This document shows positions 27,962 to 37,260 of a stretch of DNA of 40,453 nucleotides, in pieces (within the stretch, counting starts at the first letter, position 1; each line of letters begins with the position of its first letter). The DNA lies in NCBI GenBank assembly GCA_903918115.1, contig CAIXDG010000200.1, forward strand, positions 1-40,453, read 5' to 3'. Source of the stretch: an uncultured beta proteobacterium (lineage in GTDB: Bacteria > Pseudomonadota > Gammaproteobacteria > Burkholderiales > Burkholderiaceae). A program made the position numbers and the translations under genes. The notes below the pieces were generated by a model. It searched no databases. It worked only from the letters and a program-made list of their open reading frames with translations, and was not told the origin of the DNA.

Positions 27962-28645
27962 TTAATGATCTGGTAAAACTGTTCTACGAGTGAACTCCTC
28001 AATGTAGTCAAGCAACTTATCTAATGCTTGCCCTGCAGCCTCTTCATGCCCTGCGGCAATTTCATCTGCTAGCGTAGCGTGTAAAACGGCAATACTTGAA
28101 ATACTCACTTCCTGATTAAAATTTCCGAACCAAAAACGGCGCGACATTCCATGCAAAGTAGTCATAGCTGCTGCCGCATATTCATTTTTAGCGGCCCGAA
28201 TTGTTAAGTCGTTTAATTCTTTATCAACTTTTAGAAAAAGTGCATTATTTTTTTCTTTAGCAGATCTGCGAAAATCTTTTGCCAGTCTTATAAATTCGGC
28301 ACGCTCATCATTTGTCGAGCGTTTGGCCGCTTTTTTACAAATTAATCTTTCTAATTCGCGCCTAGTTTCCAATACCCGCAACTGCTTCTGAGGATTTAGA
28401 TCGGAAATAAAAATTCCCCGCTTCGGGAGAATGGTTACCAGATGTTCACGACTTAATCTTTGCAACGCTTCGCGGATTGGTGTTCTGCCTATTCCCAATA
28501 AAGTAGATAACTGACTTTCAGAAATTGGGGTGCCAGGGGCAAGCGACATAGTGGCAATCATTTCTTCAAGTCGTCGATAAGCCTGGTCCGAAAGCGACAT
28601 GTCCTCGATTGCATCTGCTGGTTTCCTTTTGACCAAAGTATCCAT
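27962..28645 (-). CDS. GntR-family regulator (FadR/FCD type)
   Basis: AYRRLEEMIATMSLAPGTPISESQLSTLLGIGRTPIREALQRLSREHLVTILPKRGIFI. Confidence 0.9.
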   Translation of the reverse strand: MDTLVKRKPADAIEDMSLSDQAYRRLEEMIATMSLAPGTPISESQLSTLLGIGRTPIREALQRLSREHLVTILPKRGIFISDLNPQKQLRVLETRRELERLICKKAAKRSTNDERAEFIRLAKDFRRSAKEKNNALFLKVDKELNDLTIRAAKNEYAAAAMTTLHGMSRRFWFGNFNQEVSISSIAVLHATLADEIAAGHEEAAGQALDKLLDYIEEFTRRTVLPDH

Positions 28646-28666
28646 TTTGTTTATTGTGCTTTTCTC

Positions 28667-29236
28667 TTAAGCAAATTGCTGAGGGGCTTCGGCGCGATCA
28701 AACATGCCGTAATCACGACAAACCTCAAAATACCTTAGTTCATATTGTGAGGTAGTACTTAATTCAAGCGGTCTAGAGATTTGATTAACCAGACCAATAC
28801 CGCGCTGCGTATCTAAGACGCCACGAAATAGTTGTACATTATTGCTGCCACTAACCCCCGCTTGAAATACGCTCTCAATTGCAGTGAAATCGCCAATTAA
28901 GATCGCTACCTGCTCACGGTCTTTAGTCGCACCTAAAGAAGGTGCGCCAACTTGCTGCGCGCCAACCCTTAAGCGGTAGTCCGCAAGTATGAGGCTGCGC
29001 CCGCACACCTGTGCACCATAGTGGTCTGGCTGACACCGCCACTGCGAAAGCGCTAATTCGTCACGCCATTGCGAAAAGGAGAAGTACCAACCACTCTTTT
29101 GTAAGTTTTCAAAACGCTCTACCGCAATAAAACCGGGATTTTTTTCGACAATTGGGCGCAAACCCGCAGCCATACTAAAGTAGGTCTCTACAGATCCCTC
29201 TTTGGGCAACACATCGAAAAAAACCGCCTGTAGCAT
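28667..29236 (-). CDS. Antibiotic biosynthesis monooxygenase (ABM)-like domain protein
   Basis: VFFDVLPKEGSVETYFSMAAGLRPIVEKNPGFIAVERFENLQKSGWYFSFSQWRDELALSQWR. Confidence 0.6.
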   Translation of the reverse strand: MLQAVFFDVLPKEGSVETYFSMAAGLRPIVEKNPGFIAVERFENLQKSGWYFSFSQWRDELALSQWRCQPDHYGAQVCGRSLILADYRLRVGAQQVGAPSLGATKDREQVAILIGDFTAIESVFQAGVSGSNNVQLFRGVLDTQRGIGLVNQISRPLELSTTSQYELRYFEVCRDYGMFDRAEAPQQFA

Positions 29237-29240
29237 CTAT

Positions 29241-30080
29241 TTATGCCCGCAAAATTTGCTGTTCATCCGCAGATAAAATCGGTCCTTCCAGGGTAACCTT
29301 TTCCTCCTGTACTTGCCCCTCTTTAAACTTATTAATAATTGGCTTTAACTTAGGATCAATATAGGTTTCATCAAAACCATTAAACAGAGTACCAAGAAGA
29401 CTTCTTTTAATATCCGAAGTTCCTAAAAACCAATCTGCCACTGGAAAAGTGAGGTTCATATTTTTATGCATCATGATGCCCAAATTATGATGAGCCGCAT
29501 GGTGGCGGCGAATGGTATTTACAAACGGTATATTACGTACAAACCAATTTTCTTTGACATGGCAGCAAAAATGAAAAGTTTCATAAAGCAAATAGTGGCC
29601 AACCATGGTGATATAAAGAATATAGCCAACATTGGGATTAAAAATTTGTGCTGCAATGTAACCGAAAAGTGTGCCGAAAACACCCAAGACAATTAAAACG
29701 CGCCATGGGAAAAACACAATGCGAAACTCTTGGACGGTATCAATGGTGTAATCATTGTCAGTAAAGTATTGATGATGCTGGCGAGTATGACGGTCATAAA
29801 TAGCGCGCAATGCAAACTTATCAATTAAACGGTGCATCACAAAAAAATGCATACCCCACTCTACAAAATTACCTGCAATAGCAACTGGAATGACCGTTAG
29901 CCAAGCCCAGCCTGGGTTGACTAATTGAGAAGCGCAATAATAAATTGCTACAAAACCCGCTAAATACATCACTCCAATATGCGCGATACCGTTATAAAAC
30001 GGGCTAACAGCGCCAATATACGCTGCGCGAAACTTCCGTTGGCGCTCATTCATGAACATGGGTTTTGCTGCTGAGCTCAT
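29241..30080 (-). CDS. Fatty acid hydroxylase/sterol desaturase superfamily membrane protein
   Basis: Multiple His clusters in membrane context: YDRHTRQHHQYF, HYLLYETFHFCCH, RRHHAAHH. Confidence 0.82.
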   Translation of the reverse strand: MSSAAKPMFMNERQRKFRAAYIGAVSPFYNGIAHIGVMYLAGFVAIYYCASQLVNPGWAWLTVIPVAIAGNFVEWGMHFFVMHRLIDKFALRAIYDRHTRQHHQYFTDNDYTIDTVQEFRIVFFPWRVLIVLGVFGTLFGYIAAQIFNPNVGYILYITMVGHYLLYETFHFCCHVKENWFVRNIPFVNTIRRHHAAHHNLGIMMHKNMNLTFPVADWFLGTSDIKRSLLGTLFNGFDETYIDPKLKPIINKFKEGQVQEEKVTLEGPILSADEQQILRA

Positions 30081-30143
30081 TGTTTAACCTCCTAAGCTAA
30101 AGATAAATAAGCAAACTATTCAAATCCTCAAATATGTTTCTGA

Positions 30144-30179
30144 TATATTACTTGAATATTAATTATATTACGCGAATAT
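30144..30179. promoter_or_regulatory. Two tandem 16-bp palindromic operator-like units, 20 bp apart
   Basis: TATATTACTTGAATAT (30144-30159) and TATATTACGCGAATAT (30164-30179); each contains ATATT-N5-AATAT. Confidence 0.45.
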
Positions 30180-30272
30180 AAGTGCGGGGATACCCTAATA
30201 TTGAGGCGCTGTGCACGCCAATAAGCTAATATTTTGATATCGTTGATGAAGATTTATGTCAGGAGAAAACTA

Positions 30273-30884
30273 ATGTCGGCAACTGCCCATCCAATTAGCC
30301 CCTTGAGGGATTTTGTCATTTCAATGACCCATTTAGTCAATGAAACGCAGGATGAACCTACATTAGTCAATAAAGGTAGCGCCTTACTTAAACAGCTGAT
30401 TGCAGATGACTCTTGGCTACCCACCTTCTGCACCATTCATCATCAAGAATACTATCAACAGTTTTTATTGCATACAGACCCTTTAGAGCGCTTTTCAGTA
30501 GTTAGCTTTGTTTGGGGGCCAGATCACAAGACACCAATTCATGATCACTGCGTTTGGGGTCTGATTGGTATGCTGAGGGGCGCTGAAATTAGTCAGCGAT
30601 TTACCCACGATAGTAATGGCAAGTTAGTGCAAGATGGTTCAGAGGCCATCCTTAACAAAGGCGAAGTTGAGGCTGTTAGTCCAGATATTGGCGATATCCA
30701 TATTGTGCGCAATGCCTCCTCAACCGAAAATGCAATTAGCATCCACGTCTATGGAGCCAATATTGGCGCAGTTAATCGGCATACCTATCATCACGAAACT
30801 GGCGAAAAGAAACGGTTTGTTTCTGGCTATTCATCAGCACAAGTACCCAACTTATGGGATCGCTCAGCAAATCCTAAAATTTAA
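30273..30884 (+). CDS. Cysteine dioxygenase-type thiol dioxygenase (cupin)
   Basis: SFVWGPDHKTPIHDHCVWGLIGMLRG; AISIHVYGANI. Start chosen at MSATAHPISP preceded by AGGAG. Confidence 0.85.
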   Translation: MSATAHPISPLRDFVISMTHLVNETQDEPTLVNKGSALLKQLIADDSWLPTFCTIHHQEYYQQFLLHTDPLERFSVVSFVWGPDHKTPIHDHCVWGLIGMLRGAEISQRFTHDSNGKLVQDGSEAILNKGEVEAVSPDIGDIHIVRNASSTENAISIHVYGANIGAVNRHTYHHETGEKKRFVSGYSSAQVPNLWDRSANPKI

Positions 30885-30918
30885 ACACTACTACTTACCT
30901 CGCCAGCTCCGCAGATAT

Positions 30919-31779
30919 TCAAGCCCGTTGTTTAGGGTTGGCCATCGAAGCGTCGTAACTATCAATCTTAGTGTCTTTGTATAAAATCTTGGCACTTTTC
31001 TCAGTAATGCTGTGATGTAAAGCAACAAATTCGGGGTCTAAATCCTTCGTAGGTCTAGGCTCGTGAGTAAATGTTTTGTACGCATCAGTACCGCGGACTA
31101 AAGTCGCCGAATCATCACCTTCAATTTGCTTAACAAAAGTGGGAATATAGCGAATGGCAAAGCCAATGCGCCGATCAGCAGAAGGATTCGGTGGGGAGCC
31201 ATGAATAATCCGCACATGATGTAATGACATTTCCCCAGGTTCTAACTCTAAAGTAACTGCCTCAGCCTCGTTTACCGCCATCGCAATTTCTTGGCCACGG
31301 GTGAGCAGATTATTTTTCGCAAAAGAGTCTCGATGTGGAAGTTGGTCAAGCATATGGGTGCCAGGAATAATCGCCATTGCCCCATTAGTGTGATTACTTG
31401 GCGATAAAGCGATCCAGGCTGTAATCACGTCTGGTGAAGATAGGCCCCAATAGGTCGAATCTTGATGCCATGAGACGAATCCAGGGTCATTGGCCTCTTT
31501 AATAAAAAAGTTCGTAGTCCAACACAGGATATTTTCACCATATAAATCCTCTATTGCATCAAGAATTTTGCTATTGCGAACCAACTCATTAAGCCAAGTA
31601 AACAGTAAATGTGTTTTATGACGTTGGGAACCATTTAAGGGTTTGCCTTGTTGGGTTTCGAAAGCCTCAAGTTTTTGGCGAATTTCGTGGGTCTGCTCGG
31701 CACTCAAAACCTTTATCTTACTAAGGTAACCTTGTTCCTTATATTGCTTTACCTGCTGCTCTGAAAGAGTTTTTAACAT
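30919..31779 (-). CDS. Phytanoyl-CoA dioxygenase (PhyH) family protein
   Basis: FVSWHQDSTYWGL (HxD), AIIPGTHMLDQLPH, LHHVRIIHGSPPNPSADRRIGFAIRY. Confidence 0.9.
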   Translation of the reverse strand: MLKTLSEQQVKQYKEQGYLSKIKVLSAEQTHEIRQKLEAFETQQGKPLNGSQRHKTHLLFTWLNELVRNSKILDAIEDLYGENILCWTTNFFIKEANDPGFVSWHQDSTYWGLSSPDVITAWIALSPSNHTNGAMAIIPGTHMLDQLPHRDSFAKNNLLTRGQEIAMAVNEAEAVTLELEPGEMSLHHVRIIHGSPPNPSADRRIGFAIRYIPTFVKQIEGDDSATLVRGTDAYKTFTHEPRPTKDLDPEFVALHHSITEKSAKILYKDTKIDSYDASMANPKQRA

Positions 31780-31905
31780 GTGTTCCGCCCTAGAATGAAA
31801 TCTCAGCCGCCAACGTAATTAATATACTACTAATAGACTACTTGCCGAATAATTATTGTCTTTATGGGAGTGCTACGCTTTTGCTGATAGTGGTTCATCA
31901 GGCAT

Positions 31906-33366
31906 TTACGACACTACAGGCGTATCTTGGCCGAGCTTACCAGCGCGACTCATTGCGAAGCGCTCCACAAGCGAGCTAGGCAATATACCGCCAATAAGCA
32001 TGCCAGTAATGCTGGCAATTAAACCTGCTAACTGCGGCGGCAAAATCGCTAGCGGCGCAAAGATCTCGCAGCTAATCCAAACTGTTAAGCCACAAGCCAC
32101 TGCCAATAATCCGCCTAATGCATTAGCGCGCGACCAATACACCCCAAATGCTAAAGGCACAAAAGCGGAGACTAAAGTAATCTTATAGGCACTTTCAACC
32201 ATCTTAAAAATAGATAGCTCAGAATTAATCGCGAATATTGTGACGATGACAGTAAAACAAAATACGGTAACGCGCATGATTTTTAAGAGCTGATGATCTG
32301 TTAACTGGCGATAAAATCCACGCACAATATTTTCAGCAAATGTAACCGATGGTGCCAAAAGCGTAGCGCTGGCACAACTTTTAATAGCCGATAGTAAAGC
32401 GCCAAAAAACATAATTTGGGCAAACAATGGTGCATGATTCAAAATCAGTTTTGGCAAAATTAACTGGGGATCGGTGTCTAAGTATTTTGTGATGAGATCG
32501 GGATCTATAAGGCTAGCTGAATAGGCCAAGAAGAGCGGAATAAAGGCGAAAATAAAATAGAGTACACCACCTAAAATAGCTGCTTGCACAGCAATCGTTG
32601 AATTTTTGGAAGAGGTAATGCGCTGGAAGACGTCCTGCTGGGGAATAGATCCCAACATCATCGTAAATAATGCCGCCATAAAACCAAGAATGGCGGCCAA
32701 ATTCATATCGGGCCAAAAATTGAGCTTCCCTGCTGCTGCTGCATGCGCAATCACTACGCCAATGCCACCGGTTTCGATTGCCATTTCCCCGCCGATATAC
32801 AGCATACCAATCACAATCACAATCATTTGAATGAAATCGGTAATCGCTACAGACCACATACCACCAAACAGGGTATAAATTAAGACACTGCTAGCGCCAA
32901 TTAACATGCCGGTAGTTTGGCTTACCCCGCCTTCAGAAACGACATTAAAGACTAAACCAAGTGCTTTGATTTGCGCAGCAACCCAGCCTAAATAGGAAGC
33001 CACAATACATAAGGTGACTAGAACCTCTACTGCACGACCATATTTTTCGCGAAAGAAATCACCAATCGTCAGCATCTTACGGTTATATAAATGCTTGGCA
33101 AAAAATAAGCCCACCAATATCAAGCATAAGGAAGAACCAAAGGGGTCAGACACAATCCCCCCAAGGCCATCCTTTAAAAATGTTGCAGGAATACCCAAAA
33201 CCGTTTCCGAACCAAACCAAGTAGCAAATACAGTTGCGGTCACAATTGGTAGCGGCAGGCTATGCCCAGCAGCCGCAAAGTCAGCTGTATTCTTGACGCG
33301 TAAGGCTGCCCATAAGCCGATGCCAATGGAAATAATCCAATAAATGATGACAAACCAAAGCAGCAT
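31906..33366 (-). CDS. Sodium:solute symporter (SSS) family
   Basis: Polytopic 486 aa; FATWFGSETVLGIPATFLKDGLGGIVSDPFGSSLCLILVGLFFA, TIGDFFREKYGR, LYTLFGGMWSVAITDFIQM. Confidence 0.88.
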   Translation of the reverse strand: MLLWFVIIYWIISIGIGLWAALRVKNTADFAAAGHSLPLPIVTATVFATWFGSETVLGIPATFLKDGLGGIVSDPFGSSLCLILVGLFFAKHLYNRKMLTIGDFFREKYGRAVEVLVTLCIVASYLGWVAAQIKALGLVFNVVSEGGVSQTTGMLIGASSVLIYTLFGGMWSVAITDFIQMIVIVIGMLYIGGEMAIETGGIGVVIAHAAAAGKLNFWPDMNLAAILGFMAALFTMMLGSIPQQDVFQRITSSKNSTIAVQAAILGGVLYFIFAFIPLFLAYSASLIDPDLITKYLDTDPQLILPKLILNHAPLFAQIMFFGALLSAIKSCASATLLAPSVTFAENIVRGFYRQLTDHQLLKIMRVTVFCFTVIVTIFAINSELSIFKMVESAYKITLVSAFVPLAFGVYWSRANALGGLLAVACGLTVWISCEIFAPLAILPPQLAGLIASITGMLIGGILPSSLVERFAMSRAGKLGQDTPVVS

Positions 33367-33435
33367 AGTAAGAAGTCTTTTTAGGCGCCAGCAATTTCAA
33401 TAATTCGAAATTTACCCTACTTTGTTGATTTTTGT

Positions 33436-33894
33436 TTACTGATTATCAGAACCCCGCGGCTGGTTCCAAAATTTTTGCATCTCAAGATAGATAAAAGAGG
33501 CAGACCAGGTAATTAAAATGAGGCCTGTTAAAGCCTCAACCCCAGTTAAATAACGCACATAACCTTCCCCGACTACATCACCATAGCCAACGGTGGTGAA
33601 AGTTAAGAAGGATAGGTAAACACAATCAAGGAGTGATCCCCCATCAGAAACACTACCTACTAACTTTCCTAGGCCATCTAATTTCAAAGTAAAAAAGTAG
33701 CCCAGTCCAAAAAGCCAAATTTCAATAACGTGAGCAAGGAAAATAATAATCACCCCAAATAAAACGCGTATTCTCGGCGCAAAGTGATGTATGGAGGCTA
33801 ATCGTTTCGCTAAATGATAAAGAACTTCATAGTGAAATAAGATTGCGCCGATCACCAATAAACTATTTACCAGCAGAACTAGTAGAAAAGGCAT
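33436..33894 (-). CDS. Two-TM potassium-channel-like protein
   Basis: Selectivity filter TFTTVGYGDVV between hydrophobic segments. Confidence 0.85.
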   Translation of the reverse strand: MPFLLVLLVNSLLVIGAILFHYEVLYHLAKRLASIHHFAPRIRVLFGVIIIFLAHVIEIWLFGLGYFFTLKLDGLGKLVGSVSDGGSLLDCVYLSFLTFTTVGYGDVVGEGYVRYLTGVEALTGLILITWSASFIYLEMQKFWNQPRGSDNQ

Positions 33895-33941
33895 AGATAT
33901 AAAAGTGTGGGCTTAAATATTGGTATACCAAAAATTTTTGC

Positions 33942-34283
33942 TTATTTAGGTGACTGCCAAGGCCAGCGGCCATTCATTTCCAAAGCCAAAGACCAGCTCA
34001 AGAAACAACGAATGACCACGATAGCGCCTAATACGGCAACACTCATTAAGGTTGGGCTAACCGCCACGGTACGAATAATATCTCCCGCAACCAATATCTC
34101 AAGACCTAACAATAAGGCCCGAATGATTTGATTACGAAATAATTTATAAGCATCATCGATAGGCATCTTTGGGAGGTCTTTAATAAACACATACAAGCCC
34201 CATAAGACACCTAAAGCTACTACTGCCACGCCCAAGCCATCCATCACATCGCTGACGCCCTGAATAACTTCAATTAATGTCAT
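33942..34283 (-). CDS. DUF1622-like membrane protein
   Basis: LFRNQIIRALLLGLEILVAGDIIRTVAVSPTLMSVAVLGAIVVIRCFLSWSLALEMNGRWPW. Confidence 0.8.
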   Translation of the reverse strand: MTLIEVIQGVSDVMDGLGVAVVALGVLWGLYVFIKDLPKMPIDDAYKLFRNQIIRALLLGLEILVAGDIIRTVAVSPTLMSVAVLGAIVVIRCFLSWSLALEMNGRWPWQSPK

Positions 34284-34309
34284 GGTTTAGTTCCCGCAAA
34301 ATAGGGCTA

Positions 34310-34711
34310 TTAATTTGGACAAGGCATCAGTATGCCAGTTACCGGGTGTGGCTTAAGCTTGCAAGGGGGCGCTGCTTGCTGCGCAGGTTTTGCTAGCGCT
34401 TGATTAGTCTCGGGCTGGCTCGAAGTTGGCGTGCTTGCAGGCGACTTAATCACTGGGTTATCGGCGTCCCCCGCACTTGCTTTCATCGGGCTAGAAGTGC
34501 TCGTATCTGGGCATGGCATGGAAGCACCAGTAATTTGATGTAACCGGGGTTTGCAGGGCTTATCTGCGGCAAAAACGCCAGCAGAATAAACCCCGGCAAG
34601 AAACATTAAAAAAAGGAATGATTTGATAATGTAATTGTCTGGTCTGGTACCAGACCTCCTAATTAAGATACTTGCAGGCATTGTATGCGCTACAGAAAGA
34701 ATTGCCAACAA
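34310..34711 (-). CDS. Small secreted protein with duplicated PCK-x3-H-x2-TG-x2-MPCP motif
   Basis: PCKPRLHQITGASMPCPD and PCKLKPHPVTGILMPCPN in one ORF with N-terminal hydrophobic segment. Confidence 0.6.
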   Translation of the reverse strand: MLAILSVAHTMPASILIRRSGTRPDNYIIKSFLFLMFLAGVYSAGVFAADKPCKPRLHQITGASMPCPDTSTSSPMKASAGDADNPVIKSPASTPTSSQPETNQALAKPAQQAAPPCKLKPHPVTGILMPCPN

Positions 34712-34741
34712 TCCTCCGTATTTTGAGGGCTAAAATGGCGC

Positions 34742-35626
34742 ATGAAAAGATTTATATTATTCCTAAAAATTGCTAGCTTATGGCTAATCTTTTCTATGGC
34801 AAGCAATTTACAAGCGCAAGAAATTGACCCGCGCTTTTATAACAATTCCCCTGTCAATATTAATTTTCTTGGCTTAGCTTATAGTCAAGTAAGTAGCCCT
34901 AATTTACAACTCTCTTCTGAAATCGTCGCGCTGACGCGGATTGTAGATATCAATGGTCAGTCGGCAAAAATGTCTATCGCTTTACCCTATGGACAACTTT
35001 ATGGATCGTATAACACGCGCGGACAATCGATCAGTGGCGTATCGGATGGCTTAATTGATCCGCTCTTGACCCTGTCCGTTAATCTCTATGGCGCTCCCGC
35101 GCTTTCCATTGCCGACTTTAAAAACTATCAACAAGATCTGATTATTGGCGCAAGTATTGCGACCTCTATTCCCTGGGGAAGCTATGACAGCACCAAATTA
35201 TTGAACATTGGCGCAAACCGCTGGTATGTTAAACCTGGTGTTGGCGCTTCACAGGCTTTTGGTCCATGGCAAATAGAACTCACAGGGTCAGTCACTTATT
35301 TCTCTGAAAATAAAAACTTTTATGGCGGGAATACCTTAAGCCAAAGCCCAATTTACTCGAGCGAAGGCCATGTGGTTTATACATTTAAAACTGGTGCTTG
35401 GATCGCTGCCGATGCAAATTACTATACCGGCGGACAGACTACGATTGATGGTAGGTCAAATAATAATTATCTGCAAAATTGGCGTGTTGGCGCTACCCTA
35501 GCGCTTCCTGTTAACCAAAATAATTCGATACGTATTGCCGCTAGTCAAGGGGTATATGCAAAAGTAGGAAGTAATTTCAATGTCATCAATGTACTTTGGC
35601 AATACCGCTGGGGCTCTGGCATTTAA
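34742..35626 (+). CDS. Outer-membrane-type protein (Phenol_MetA_deg/transporter-like)
   Basis: Signal peptide; alternating beta-barrel-like pattern; GASIATSIPWGSYDSTKLLNIGANRWYVKPGVGASQAFGPWQIELTGSVTYF. Confidence 0.7.
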   Translation: MKRFILFLKIASLWLIFSMASNLQAQEIDPRFYNNSPVNINFLGLAYSQVSSPNLQLSSEIVALTRIVDINGQSAKMSIALPYGQLYGSYNTRGQSISGVSDGLIDPLLTLSVNLYGAPALSIADFKNYQQDLIIGASIATSIPWGSYDSTKLLNIGANRWYVKPGVGASQAFGPWQIELTGSVTYFSENKNFYGGNTLSQSPIYSSEGHVVYTFKTGAWIAADANYYTGGQTTIDGRSNNNYLQNWRVGATLALPVNQNNSIRIAASQGVYAKVGSNFNVINVLWQYRWGSGI

Positions 35627-35642
35627 GTACTCCAGAAATCAA

Positions 35643-36137
35643 TTAGGTCTTTAAGTAATAGCCATAAACACAGCGCATCCCTCGCCGTGATGGATCGTGC
35701 GTATCATGAATTACCCCATCGATGACAGCAGTTAAGTGTTTTGATACTTTCACAATGACCCGGCCAGGTGGAATTTCATTAAGTCGGAGATGTGTCTGAC
35801 AGCCGCCGCCTATTTTCATCGTCGGCACCCATTGAAAACCTTGCGCCAAAATATAATTGTGAAATACGTTACGGTGATTACCATTGCGTGGTGATGAACC
35901 GCGCTGATTTAATTGCCTAGCTAGGCGATCGCGTTTGCCATCAGCATAAGCTAAATTTGCTGCTCGTAAAGCTTCATAAACTTGGGCATAAGGCAATTCT
36001 GCAGCAATGGCAATCGATCTAATGACACAATCGCCCGTCTCGCCTTTATACCCAGAAGCTAATCGGCCACCATCATTGCGTTGAAAACCGAGCCTTGATT
36101 GGCCCCCACGCAAAAAATTAAACAGGCTCTTGAACAA
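35643..36137 (-). CDS. Papain-like cysteine-peptidase-fold-like protein (phage-protein-like)
   Basis: TGDCVIRSIAIAAELPYAQVYEAL (candidate Cys) and KHLTAVIDGVIHDTHDPS (candidate His). Confidence 0.45.
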   Translation of the reverse strand: MFKSLFNFLRGGQSRLGFQRNDGGRLASGYKGETGDCVIRSIAIAAELPYAQVYEALRAANLAYADGKRDRLARQLNQRGSSPRNGNHRNVFHNYILAQGFQWVPTMKIGGGCQTHLRLNEIPPGRVIVKVSKHLTAVIDGVIHDTHDPSRRGMRCVYGYYLKT

Positions 36138-36172
36138 AGTATTCTACTTTCTACATCAATGATAGTTTTTAC

Positions 36173-36955
36173 TTACTTATCTTTAAATATGGGGGGACGC
36201 TTTTCAGTAAATGCTGCCATCCCCTCTTTTTGATCTTCAGTAGCAAAGGTTGAATGAAATAAGCGCCGCTCAAAATGAATACCCTCAGCCAAAGGGACCT
36301 CATACGCCATGTTCACCGCTTCTTTTGCCATCATTGCAATTGGTAAAGACATGTTGGCAATTTTTGCAGCTGTTGCCAAGGCATCGCTAATTAATTGATC
36401 AGCGGGTACGACTCGACTCACTAAGCCGCTACGCTCTGCTTCGGCTGCATCCATCATCCGGCCCGTTAGGACCATTTCCATTGCCTTCGACTTCCCCACA
36501 AACCGGGTTAAGCGCTGCGATCCACCGGCCCCTGGAATAGTGCCGATCGTAATTTCAGGTTGGCCAAATTTCGCAGTATCAGCGGCAATAATAAAATCGC
36601 ACATCATCGCTAACTCGCAGCCACCACCTAAGGCATACCCAGCGACAGCAGCAATCGTGGGCTTACGAAAACGCGCTAAGCGCTCCCAAGTTGCTGAAAC
36701 AAAATTGGCCTTATAGACGTCCATATAAGACCAATCTTTCATTACCTTAATATCTGCACCAGCAGCAAAGGCCTTTTCACTCCCAGTAATGACAACTGCG
36801 GCAATCGTTTCGTCGCCTTCAAAATCATCTAAAGCAACTCCCAACTCGCGAGTTAATTCAGGGCTTAAGGCATTGAGCGCCTGAGGCCGATTAAGGGTGA
36901 TTAAACCTACCTTGCCATGGGTGCTAACTAAAATTGTTGCGTATTTCGCCGGCAT
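36173..36955 (-). CDS. Enoyl-CoA hydratase
   Basis: [60 protein letters not shown]. Start set at MPAKYATI. Confidence 0.92.
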   Translation of the reverse strand: MPAKYATILVSTHGKVGLITLNRPQALNALSPELTRELGVALDDFEGDETIAAVVITGSEKAFAAGADIKVMKDWSYMDVYKANFVSATWERLARFRKPTIAAVAGYALGGGCELAMMCDFIIAADTAKFGQPEITIGTIPGAGGSQRLTRFVGKSKAMEMVLTGRMMDAAEAERSGLVSRVVPADQLISDALATAAKIANMSLPIAMMAKEAVNMAYEVPLAEGIHFERRLFHSTFATEDQKEGMAAFTEKRPPIFKDK

Positions 36956-36973
36956 CACTTTTCCCTTCAATTA

Positions 36974-37207
36974 CTAGAATTCAGCTAGATTACCATTACC
37001 CTTCTTGAGGGGGCGCAATAGGCTGCGTAAGTTATTGTGATCGAGCGTATACATCAGCTCCAATAACTGCCCTAATTCGCCCTTAGGAAAGCCTTGACGG
37101 GCAAACCAGGCCAAATAACTACCTGGTAATTCGGCAAGAATGCGGCCTTGATACTTCCCATAAGGCATTCGAAATGTCAGCACCTTTTCTAAGGCTGCAG
37201 GGTTCAT
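36974..37207 (-). CDS. DUF3820 family protein
   Basis: RMPYGKYQGRILAELPGSYLAWFARQGFPKGELGQLLELMYTLDHN. Confidence 0.82.
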   Translation of the reverse strand: MNPAALEKVLTFRMPYGKYQGRILAELPGSYLAWFARQGFPKGELGQLLELMYTLDHNNLRSLLRPLKKGNGNLAEF

Positions 37208-37260
37208 ATCACTCCTATTCCAATCCATGCAGCGCATTGTGTCCTAAACTAATGCGCAAT

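Noticed and set aside
32513-32857. 114-aa minus-strand ORF in an alternate frame of the SSS gene
   Set aside because: Overlaps a well-supported transporter frame; no family signature.
33393-33412. AATTTC-N8-GAAATT inverted repeat upstream of the SSS gene
   Set aside because: Short arms in AT-rich DNA; not distinguishable from chance without conservation data.
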